In this document: one piece after another, positions 1 to 5,937 of the stretch
Layout: each line of letters starts with the position of its first letter
How positions within the stretch are numbered: the first letter of the stretch is position 1
Assembly: GCA_036399715.1 (NCBI GenBank)
Contig: DASWMO010000335.1
Location: 1-8,953 of the forward strand
Direction: 5' to 3'
Origin: DASVSE01 sp036399715
GTDB lineage: Bacteria; Bacteroidota; Rhodothermia; Rhodothermales; Rubricoccaceae
Length of the DNA stretch: 8,953 bases
Translations under genes and position numbers: made by a program
Notes under the pieces: generated by a model
What the model was told of the DNA's origin: nothing
The model's input: only the letters and a program-made list of their open reading frames with translations
Database searches by the model: none

Positions 1-237
1 GCCGCGCGGCCGCTCGTCCGCCTGACGGCCGGTGCTCTACCCGAGTTGCTCCCGACGGTCGGGACGCCGTTCTGCGACCTCGGCTGGGTCGTGAAAGACG
101 GCGCCGCGGGCGCGCACCTCGTCGTCGGGTTCGCGCTCGACAACCTCGTCAAGGGCGCGGCCGGGCAGGCCGTGCAGAACCTCAACCTCGCCCTCGGCCT
201 GCCCGAGACGGCGGGCCTCCTCCCCACGCCCCGATGA
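1..237 (+). CDS. argC: N-acetyl/N-succinyl-gamma-glutamyl-phosphate reductase, C-terminal part (5' end outside window)
   Basis: The reading frame is open from base 1 and encodes the last 78 residues of ArgC, the NADPH-dependent cytosolic enzyme that reduces N-acyl-glutamyl phosphate to the semialdehyde in arginine synthesis. What shows this is the characteristic family C-terminus: TPFCDLGWVVKDG, then GFALDNLVKGAAGQAVQN, then LGLPETAGL near the end. The NADP-binding domain and the catalytic Cys and His lie upstream and cannot be seen. An in-frame TTG at position 46 is internal to this conserved sequence and is not the start. The TGA stop overlaps the argD ATG (ATGA at 234-237), so the two are probably translationally coupled. 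From the companion transcarbamylase, the natural acyl group may be succinyl rather than acetyl; that is inference. Confidence 0.93.
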   Translation, partial: AARPLVRLTAGALPELLPTVGTPFCDLGWVVKDGAAGAHLVVGFALDNLVKGAAGQAVQNLNLALGLPETAGLLPTPR

Positions 238-1421
238 CCGACACGGCCCTCGACCGCACGGCGCTCGACCTCGAAGACGCGTTCACGCTCCCGACGTATG
301 CCAAGCCGCCTGTCGCGCTCGTCCGCGGGCAGGGCACGACCGTCTGGGACGTCGACGGCCGGGCCTACCTGGACTTTTACGGCGGCCACTGCGTCGCGCT
401 TCTCGGGCACTGCCCACCGCGTGTCGTTGCCGCCGTTCAGGAACAGGCTGCGACGCTCATGTTCTACTCGAACGCGATGTACAGCCCGGCACGCGCCCGC
501 GCCGCCGAGGCACTCGTCGCCCTCGCGCCGGACGGACTGGGCCACGCGTTCTTCTGCAACTCGGGCTCAGAGGCCAACGAGACGGCCCTCAAGCTCGCCC
601 GGACGCACACGGGCCGCCCGGGCATCGTCGCGATGCACGGCGGCTTCCACGGCCGGACGCTCGGCGCGCTCGCCGTCACCTCGGGCCGCGGCTACCGCGC
701 GCCGTATGCAGCCGTCCTGCCCGAGACGCGCTTCGTGCCGTTCGGATGGGAAGGCGCCGTCGAGGAGGCCCTCGCCCCCGGAGATGTCGCGGCCGTGATC
801 GTCGAGCCGATCCAGAGCATGGCCGGCGTGACGGAGGCGCGGCCGGACTACTACCGCGCCCTGCGCCGCCTCTGCGACGCGGCCGGGACGGTTCTGATCT
901 TCGACGAGGTCCAGACAGGGGTTGGCCGCACAGGGCGCTTCACCTACGGCGAGCACGTCGGCGTGACGCCGGACCTCGTGACGCTCGCCAAGAGCCTCGG
1001 CGCGGGCGTCCCCGTCGGCGCCGTGTTGGTGTCGGATGCCATCGCAGCGGGTGTCCGCTCGGGCGACCAGGGCACGACGTTCGGCGGCGGCATGCTCGCG
1101 ATGGCGGCCGTCGAGGCGACGCTCGCGCAACTCGTCGATGACGGTCTGATGGCCCGCGCCGAGACGCTGTTCGAGCGCCTGAAGTCGGGCGCCGAGGCGA
1201 TCCGGGGCGTCGTGTGCGTGCAGGGACGCGGCGGGCTCGTCGGGATCGTGCTGGACCGCCCGACGAAACCGGTCGTCGCGGCCCTGCGCGGCCTCGGCGT
1301 GCTCGCCGGCGGCTCGGACGACGCGCACACGTTGCGCGTGATGCCGCCGCTCACGACGACCGACGCTGAGGTCGACGCCTTCGTCGCAGCCCTCGCCGAG
1401 GCGCTCTCGGTGGAGGCGTGA
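234..1421 (+). CDS. argD: Acetylornithine/succinylornithine aminotransferase (class III, PLP-dependent)
   Basis: This 395-residue protein has the usual length of the ArgD family. It moves an amino group from glutamate to N-acyl-glutamate semialdehyde to make N-acylornithine, using pyridoxal phosphate (PLP). Visible landmarks are GSEAN (111-115, PLP phosphate binding), FHGRT (138-142), EPIQSMAGV (191-199), FDEVQTGVGRTGRF (223-236, with D224 expected to contact the PLP ring nitrogen) and LAKSLG (251-256, with K253 the expected Schiff-base lysine). The motif usually seen as GGNPLA reads GGGMLA here (284-289), an uncommon variant near the PLP phosphate. The start is the ATG inside the ATGA overlap with argC; no Shine-Dalgarno sequence precedes it. 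It is followed by the only real gap in the operon. A related class III aminotransferase is formally possible, but the operon position settles the role. Confidence 0.95.
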   Translation: MTDTALDRTALDLEDAFTLPTYAKPPVALVRGQGTTVWDVDGRAYLDFYGGHCVALLGHCPPRVVAAVQEQAATLMFYSNAMYSPARARAAEALVALAPDGLGHAFFCNSGSEANETALKLARTHTGRPGIVAMHGGFHGRTLGALAVTSGRGYRAPYAAVLPETRFVPFGWEGAVEEALAPGDVAAVIVEPIQSMAGVTEARPDYYRALRRLCDAAGTVLIFDEVQTGVGRTGRFTYGEHVGVTPDLVTLAKSLGAGVPVGAVLVSDAIAAGVRSGDQGTTFGGGMLAMAAVEATLAQLVDDGLMARAETLFERLKSGAEAIRGVVCVQGRGGLVGIVLDRPTKPVVAALRGLGVLAGGSDDAHTLRVMPPLTTTDAEVDAFVAALAEALSVEA

Positions 1422-1425
1422 CGGT

Positions 1426-1452
1426 GGCCAGCCCCAAACGTGTTGCTGGGCC
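1426..1452 (+). promoter_or_regulatory. Bulged hairpin in the argD-argF' gap
   Basis: GGCCAGC (1426-1432) can pair with GCTGGGCC (1445-1452) with one bulged G, leaving a 12-base loop. It begins five bases after the argD stop. No T-run follows, so it is not a standard intrinsic terminator. It could reduce read-through, protect the 3' end of an argCD transcript, or mean nothing in such GC-rich DNA. Seen directly; the role is unknown. Confidence 0.3.
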
Positions 1453-1459
1453 TGGACGC

Positions 1460-1479
1460 AGACGAGCCGCGGCGCGTCT
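1460..1479 (+). promoter_or_regulatory. 20-base near-palindrome upstream of argF', candidate operator
   Basis: AGACGAGCCGCGGCGCGTCT is symmetric at 9 of 10 base pairs: the left half AGACGAGCCG matches the reverse complement of the right half, AGACGCGCCG, except at one position. It ends 33 bases before the argF' ATG, in the only sizeable gap of the operon. Two-fold symmetry of this size fits a dimeric regulator site or a compact RNA hairpin. It does not resemble the AT-rich ARG box bound by E. coli ArgR. GC-rich sequence makes chance palindromes more likely, so this is a candidate only. Confidence 0.3.
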
Positions 1480-1512
1480 CGACAGGTGCCTTCATCTGAC
1501 CGGTCGATCCGA

Positions 1513-2538
1513 ATGAACCACCTCACCAACTGGGCCGACCTGCCCGACGCCGTCTGGGACCGCTGCCTCGACCGGGCGCTGGCACACGGCGCGGACCGGC
1601 GCTGGACGGACGCCGCGCGCGGCCGCGCGCTCGGGCTGCTCTTCCTGAGCCCGAGCCTTCGCACGCGCGTCTCGATGGAACTCGCCGCCGCCCACCTCGG
1701 CGCCTTTCCGACCGCGCTGACGGCCGGCGCGGGGACGTGGGCCCTCGAAACTCGCGACGGTGCGGTGATGGACGGTGACCGCGCCGAACACGTGCGCGAG
1801 GCCGTCGGCGTGATGAGCCGGTACGTCGACGCGCTCGGCGTGCGCTCCTTCGCGACGCTCACCGACCGCGCGGCCGACGAGGCCGACGCCGTCCTCGCAG
1901 CCGTCGTCGCGGCGTCTACCGTCCCGGTCGTGAACCTGGAATCGGCTCGGTGGCACCCATGCCAGGCCCTCGCCGACGCGGCTGCCATTCGCGCGACGGT
2001 CGGGGATCCGGCCCGGGAGCGCTTCGTGCTGACGTGGGCGCCGCACCCGAACCCCCTCCCGCGCGCCGTCCCCAACTCGGCCCTGCTGATGGCCGCGCGC
2101 CTCGGGATGGACGTGACCGTCGCCCGGCCCGATGGCCTCGCGCTCGACGCCGACGTGATGGCGCTCGCCCAAGAGACGACCGCGCGCCACGGCGGGACGG
2201 TCTCCGAGACCGCCGACCGCGACGCGGCCTTCGACGGCGCCCGGTTCGTCTACGCCAAAGCATGGTCGGGCGCCGACGTCTACGACGACCGGCCCAGCGA
2301 GGCGGCCCGCCGCGCCGCGCACGCCGACTGGCGCGTGACGCCCGCGGACATGGCCCGGACCGACCACGGCGCGTTCATGCACTGCCTGCCCGTCCGCCGC
2401 GGGGTCGTCGTGGACGACGCCGTGCTCGACGCGCCGCCCCACGCCGACGGGCGGCCGCGGACGCTCCACCTGCTCCAGGCGGAGTACCGGCTCCACGCGC
2501 AGAAAGCGATCCTCGAATGGATCTGGAAGCTCACATGA
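1513..2538 (+). CDS. argF': N-succinylornithine carbamoyltransferase (ArgF', Bacteroidota type)
   Basis: This 341-residue transcarbamylase transfers the carbamoyl group of carbamoyl phosphate to N-acylornithine, giving N-acylcitrulline. Seen: SPSLRTR (46-52, carbamoyl phosphate loop), GTWALET (74-80), MDGDRAEH (86-93), HPCQ (148-151), WAPHPNPLPRAVPNS (175-189) and HCLPVRR (290-296). The proline-rich loop and MDGD segment match, from memory, the Bacteroides fragilis succinylornithine enzyme better than the Xanthomonas acetylornithine enzyme. In the latter, Glu92 and the carboxylated Lys302 select acetyl substrates; here the aligned residues are Ala91 and Val299. The B. fragilis enzyme has Pro90 at the first position. 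I infer succinylornithine as substrate. The start is the ATG at 1513; an in-frame GTG at 1486 would add nine unconserved residues and overlap the end of the gap. Neither start has a Shine-Dalgarno sequence. The stop overlaps argB (ATGA). Confidence 0.9.
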   Translation: MNHLTNWADLPDAVWDRCLDRALAHGADRRWTDAARGRALGLLFLSPSLRTRVSMELAAAHLGAFPTALTAGAGTWALETRDGAVMDGDRAEHVREAVGVMSRYVDALGVRSFATLTDRAADEADAVLAAVVAASTVPVVNLESARWHPCQALADAAAIRATVGDPARERFVLTWAPHPNPLPRAVPNSALLMAARLGMDVTVARPDGLALDADVMALAQETTARHGGTVSETADRDAAFDGARFVYAKAWSGADVYDDRPSEAARRAAHADWRVTPADMARTDHGAFMHCLPVRRGVVVDDAVLDAPPHADGRPRTLHLLQAEYRLHAQKAILEWIWKLT

Positions 2539-3326
2539 GGCCGATTACGCTCGTCAAGCTCGGCGGCGCCGTCCTCGCCGACCCCATGGCTGTCGGCGCG
2601 GTGTGGGACGGCGTGGCGGACCTGCGCGCGGCCGGCACGCCCGTCGTCGTCGTCCATGGCGGCGGGCCGCAGCAGACCGAGATCGCCGCGCGCCTCGGCC
2701 ACACGCCCCGCCTCGTCGCAGGCCGGCGCGTCACCGGGGACCTCGACCTGCGCATCGCGCTGTGGACGCTGCGCGGCGAGATCAACGCGGGCCTCGTCGC
2801 GGCCGGCGTTGCGCGCGGCGTGCCTGCAGCCGGCATCAGCGGCGCCGACGGCCCGACGGTCGTCGTGACACGCCGCCCGTCGCAGGATGTCGACGGCGAG
2901 ACGGTCGACTTCGGGCACGTCGGCGATGTCGTGCGCGTCGAGACGGACCTCATCCGGGCGCTCCTCGCGGCCGGCATCGTGCCCGTCGTCGCGCCGGTCT
3001 CGACCGACGCACGCGGCGGCCTCTTTAACGTCAACGCCGACACGGTCGCGATGGAGATCGCCGCTGCGCTCGGCGCGGGCCGGCTCGTATTCGTCGCCGA
3101 GGCGGGCGGCGTCTTTCGCGACCTCGCCGACCCGGCGTCGCGGCTCGCCCACCTCTCGACGACCGAGGCGGCCGCGGGCGTGGTGGCAGGCTGGATCGCG
3201 GATGGGATGCGGCCCAAGCTCGATACGGGCTTCGCCGCCCTCGCCCGCGGCGTCGCGGCCGTCCGGATTTGCGCGCCCGGCGCCCTCGCCGACGACACGC
3301 TCGGCACCCGACTCCTGCCCGCATGA
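2535..3326 (+). CDS. argB: N-acetylglutamate/N-succinylglutamate kinase
   Basis: This 263-residue protein belongs to the amino acid kinase family and is of normal ArgB length. It phosphorylates the gamma-carboxylate of N-acylglutamate with ATP in the cytosol. Motifs: VKLGGAV (7-13, with phosphate-binding K8), VVVVHGGGPQQ (37-47), GRR (63-65, substrate-binding arginine region), GHVGDV (127-132), NVNADT (165-170) and DGMRPKL (223-229, with K228 expected to contact ATP). The segment usually LTDVxGV reads VAEAGGVF (187-194); a Glu at this place is what I recall in Bacteroidota ArgB proteins (CFEKKGVL). The chosen ATG overlaps the argF' stop (ATGA) and has a weak GGAAG six bases upstream. An in-frame ATG at 2517 would add six residues and is less likely. 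With a succinyl-type ArgF' beside it, the natural substrate may be N-succinylglutamate (inference). Confidence 0.93.
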   Translation: MRPITLVKLGGAVLADPMAVGAVWDGVADLRAAGTPVVVVHGGGPQQTEIAARLGHTPRLVAGRRVTGDLDLRIALWTLRGEINAGLVAAGVARGVPAAGISGADGPTVVVTRRPSQDVDGETVDFGHVGDVVRVETDLIRALLAAGIVPVVAPVSTDARGGLFNVNADTVAMEIAAALGAGRLVFVAEAGGVFRDLADPASRLAHLSTTEAAAGVVAGWIADGMRPKLDTGFAALARGVAAVRICAPGALADDTLGTRLLPA

Positions 3327-4390
3327 CGCCCGTCCTCGCCCTCCACGACGCGCTTGTCCGCTTCCCGTCGCTCAGCACGCAAGAGCGCGAGATCGCCGAC
3401 TTCGTCGAGGCGCACGCCCGCGCGGCCGGCCTCCACGTGGGCCGCCACGAGGACAACGTCTGGGCCGCCCTCGGCGAGGGTGACGACGTGCTGCTGTTCG
3501 CCTCCCACCTCGACGTCGTCCCGCCCTCGGCCGAGCACCCGTTCGAGCCGTTCACGCCGACGACCGTGGACGGCCGGATCTATGCCCGCGGGGCCGTCGA
3601 TGCGAAGGCGTCGGGCGCGGCGATGCTGCAGGCGCTCATCGACCTGCACCGCGGCGGCTTCCGTCCCGACGGCCGCCTCGTCGTCGCGCTCACGGCGTGC
3701 GAGGAGACCTGCGGGCCGTACAACGGCCTTCAGGCGCTCCGCCCGACCCTCCCGCCCGTCTCGGCCGCCATCATCGGCGAGCCCACCGAGTTGCGGCCGT
3801 GCCTCGCCCAGAAAGGCCTGCTCATCCTCACGGCCACGGCGCGCGGGCGGACGGCCCACGCCGCGCGCGCGCACCTCGGCCAGAATGCGCTCACGGGCAT
3901 GGCCCGCGACCTGCTCCGCCTCGACGCGCTTGCGTTCGACCGGCCCGACCCGTTCCTCGGCTTCCCGACGGTGACGCCAACCGTCATCGCCGGCGGAAGC
4001 GCCAAGAACGTCGTCCCGGACACGTGCACGGTCACGCTCGACGTCCGCTCGACGCCCGCCTACTCGCACGCCGACCTCACCGCCCTCATCGCGGACGCGC
4101 TCGACAGCGAGGTCACGGTCTACTCCGACCGCCTCGTGCCGTGCGCGACGGCACCCGACGCGCGCATCGCGACGGCGACCGCCCGCGCCCTGCGAGGCCT
4201 CGGCCTCGACGACACGCCCTTCGGCTCGCCGACCGCGAGCGACTGGGTCTTCGTCGCCGACGTGCCCTCGGTCAAGCTCGGCCCGGGCCGCTCCGAGCTC
4301 TCCCACACGCCCGACGAGCACGTCGACGCCGCCGAGGTCGAGCGGGCCGTCGAGGTGTATTCCGGCATTGCCACCGCGTACTTCTCGTAA
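3323..4390 (+). CDS. argE: M20-family N-acylcitrulline deacylase (ArgE type)
   Basis: This 355-residue zinc-dependent M20 amidohydrolase should remove the acyl group from the product of ArgF' to release citrulline. Seen: SHLDVVPP (61-68, metal ligand H62), RGAVDAKAS (89-97, bridging D93), ACEETCG (125-131, general base E127 and ligand E128), GEPTE (152-156, ligand E153), the lid-domain GRTAHAARAHLGQNAL (175-190) and LSHTPDEHV (326-334, ligand H328). All expected catalytic positions are present. The start is the ATG in the ATGA overlap with the argB stop; an in-frame extension further upstream lies within argB and is not conserved. M20 substrate choice cannot be read with certainty: the operon makes acylcitrulline (probably succinyl) the best guess over acetylornithine, while DapE or LysK-like activity is less likely here. 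The TAA stop shares one base with the argH start. Confidence 0.88.
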   Translation: MTPVLALHDALVRFPSLSTQEREIADFVEAHARAAGLHVGRHEDNVWAALGEGDDVLLFASHLDVVPPSAEHPFEPFTPTTVDGRIYARGAVDAKASGAAMLQALIDLHRGGFRPDGRLVVALTACEETCGPYNGLQALRPTLPPVSAAIIGEPTELRPCLAQKGLLILTATARGRTAHAARAHLGQNALTGMARDLLRLDALAFDRPDPFLGFPTVTPTVIAGGSAKNVVPDTCTVTLDVRSTPAYSHADLTALIADALDSEVTVYSDRLVPCATAPDARIATATARALRGLGLDDTPFGSPTASDWVFVADVPSVKLGPGRSELSHTPDEHVDAAEVERAVEVYSGIATAYFS

Positions 4391-5718
4391 TGACCGACCC
4401 GACTCCCGCCCCGCGCGCCATCTGGCAGAAAGACACGTCGGCCGAGGCGTGGGTGACCCGCTTCACTGTCGGCGACGACGCGCTCTGGGACACGCGCCTG
4501 CTGCCCTACGACGCGCTCGGGACGCGCGCGCACGCCGCCGCGCTCAGCACCATCGGCCTGCTCACGGCCGAGGAGGACGCTGCAATCGCGGCGGTGCTGG
4601 ACGACATTCGCGACGACGCCCTCGCCGGCCGCCTCGTCGTGACGGTCGCCGACGAGGACTGCCACTCGGTGGTCGAGCGCGTGCTGACCGAGCGCCTCGG
4701 CGACGCGGGCAAGAAGATCCACGCCGGGCGCAGCCGAAACGACCAGGTGCTCGTCGCCCTCCGGCTGTGGCTGCGCGACGCCCTCGCGGCCGTCGCCTCC
4801 GAGGCAGCCGACGCGGCCGGCGCGCTCGTCGGTCTCGCCGAGACGCACGACGGCGTGCTGATGCCGGGCTACACGCACGGCCAGCAGGCGATGCCCTCGA
4901 CGGTCGGCCTGTGGGCCGCGGGCTATGCCGAACTCTTCGCCGACGACCTCGCGGGCCTCGCCGAGGCGCGCGACCGGGCCAACGTCTCGCCGTGGGGCAG
5001 CGCCGCCGGCTACGGCGTCCCCCACCTCGACCTTCCGCGCGACGCCGTCGCCCGAGACCTCGGCTTCGCGGGCGTCCAGACGCACGTCACGGCGGTCCAG
5101 CTCTCGCGCGGCAAAGTCGAGGCGGCCGTCGTGCACGCGCTCGTGCAGCTCGGACTGACGGCCAATCGCCTCGCCTCGGACCTCGTCCTCTTCGCGACGG
5201 CCGAGTTCGGCTTCGTCTCTCTCCCAGAGGCCGCCACGACGGGCTCGTCGATCATGCCCCAGAAGCGCAACCCGGACGTGCTCGAACTCGCCCGCGCGAG
5301 CGTCCACCGCCTCACGGCCGAGCTGCACCTCCTGCTGACGCTCCCCGCGAACCTCGCGGGCGGCTACCACCGCGACCTCCAGCTCACCAAAGAGGCCGTG
5401 ATGCGCGCGACGCTGACGGCGCTCGACCTGTTCACGGCCCTCCGCCACGCGCTCCCGGGCCTGCGCTGGAACCAGAGCCGCCTCACGGCCGCCCTCTCCC
5501 CCGGCCTCTTCTCCACCGCCGACGCCCTCGACCGGGTCCGCCAGGGCGTCCCCTTCCGCGACGCCTACCGCGCCGCCGCCGCGGCCATGCCGGACCTCAC
5601 CGTGCCCGACACCGCCGACGCCCTCGCGGCCTACGTCACGCCCGGCACACCGGGGAACGTCCAGGGCGCCGCGCTCCGCGCCGCCCTCGCCACCGCCCGC
5701 GCCCGCTTCGACTCGTAG
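4390..5718 (+). CDS. argH: Argininosuccinate lyase
   Basis: This 442-residue member of the fumarase/aspartase superfamily splits argininosuccinate into arginine and fumarate, the last step of the pathway; it works as a cytosolic tetramer. Landmarks: DEDCHSVVERVLTERLG (88-104), KKIHAGRSRNDQV (108-120), MPGYTHGQQAMP (158-169, with T162/H163 in the proton-transfer region), SPWGSAAGYG (200-209) and the superfamily signature GSSIMPQKRNP (285-295), which contains the catalytic serine and K292. The C-terminal part (about 360-442) is the usual small helical domain. Length is slightly below the common 455-460. The start is the ATG in TAATG, overlapping the argE stop by one base, with no Shine-Dalgarno sequence. 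Argininosuccinate synthase (ArgG), which must supply its substrate, is not in the window and may lie upstream of argC. This is the last gene of the operon, facing a convergent gene. Confidence 0.96.
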   Translation: MTDPTPAPRAIWQKDTSAEAWVTRFTVGDDALWDTRLLPYDALGTRAHAAALSTIGLLTAEEDAAIAAVLDDIRDDALAGRLVVTVADEDCHSVVERVLTERLGDAGKKIHAGRSRNDQVLVALRLWLRDALAAVASEAADAAGALVGLAETHDGVLMPGYTHGQQAMPSTVGLWAAGYAELFADDLAGLAEARDRANVSPWGSAAGYGVPHLDLPRDAVARDLGFAGVQTHVTAVQLSRGKVEAAVVHALVQLGLTANRLASDLVLFATAEFGFVSLPEAATTGSSIMPQKRNPDVLELARASVHRLTAELHLLLTLPANLAGGYHRDLQLTKEAVMRATLTALDLFTALRHALPGLRWNQSRLTAALSPGLFSTADALDRVRQGVPFRDAYRAAAAAMPDLTVPDTADALAAYVTPGTPGNVQGAALRAALATARARFDS

Positions 5719-5731
5719 CCGCGCCTGGCAT

Positions 5732-5749
5732 CGCTCGCTGTGCCGAGCG
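5732..5749 (+). terminator. Small hairpin just after argH, weak terminator candidate
   Basis: CGCTCG (5732-5737) pairs perfectly with CGAGCG (5744-5749) across a six-base loop, beginning 13 bases after the argH stop. No T-run follows, so it lacks half of the intrinsic terminator pattern. It could act with the larger repeat downstream or be chance. Confidence 0.3.
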
Positions 5750-5774
5750 GCCCGTGAGAACGTATTCCTAGAAC

Positions 5775-5892
5775 GGCTGTCATCCTGAGTGAAGGCCGCA
5801 GGCCGCAGTCGAAGGATCTCGACGCTACGGGTCCAGCCGGGCGCTTCGCTTTGGAGGCGTCGAGATCCCTCGACAAGCTCGGGATGACGGCC
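5775..5892. repeat. Imperfect palindromic intergenic repeat (GTCATCC...GGATGAC type)
   Basis: The outer arms GGCTGTCATCC (5775-5785) and GGATGACGGCC (5882-5892) pair at 10 of 11 positions, the eleventh being a G-T pair. The inner arms GGATCTCGACGC (5814-5825) and GCGTCGAGATCC (5857-5868) pair perfectly over 12 bases around a 31-base loop. Between outer and inner arms the left side is 15 bases longer than the right; this includes a tandem 7-base duplication, GGCCGCA, at 5794-5800 and 5801-5807. The end sequences resemble the dispersed palindromic units (GTCATCCCGAGCTTGTCGAGG-like) known from many bacterial genomes, Bacteroidota and sphingomonads among them. It lies between the convergent argH and lipoprotein genes, where it could serve as a two-way transcription stop. 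Open frames across it are artefacts of the repeat. Confidence 0.8.
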
Positions 5893-5937
5893 TGGAAAGG
5901 CGTCTTGCCATCTCCAAGAGGGTGGCTCGATGGACAA

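Noticed and set aside
1486..1512. GTG at 1486 as the argF' start
   Set aside because: Would add nine residues (MPSSDRSIR) not expected from family members, with no ribosome site; the ATG at 1513 gives a family-like N-terminus. Not fully excluded.
1422..1512. ArgR-type ARG box
   Set aside because: The gap is GC-rich and has no AT-rich TGAAT/ATTCA-like half-sites.
567..2075. Minus-strand open frame of about 502 residues opposite argD and argF'
   Set aside because: No motifs, low-complexity Ala/Arg composition, fully antisense to two conserved genes.
2517..2534. ATG at 2517 as the argB start
   Set aside because: Would add MDLEAH and a longer overlap; the ATGA overlap at 2535 matches the other junctions and has GGAAG at a suitable distance.
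2531..4321. Long open frame on the minus strand, about 596 residues, opposite argB and argE
   Set aside because: Its translation is rich in Arg, Gly, Val, Asp and Glu without any recognisable motif, and it lies fully opposite well-supported genes. High GC codon positions create such stop-free antisense frames.
4120..5937. Minus-strand open frame of about 605 residues opposite argH
   Set aside because: Same artefact of high GC; its start end is formed by the palindromic repeat, whose translation (PELVEGS-like) is a well-known spurious pattern.
5719..5937. CRISPR array or tRNA gene in the intergenic region
   Set aside because: Only one palindromic unit is present, with no regularly spaced repeats and no cloverleaf or T-loop GTTCGA-type sequence in a tRNA context.
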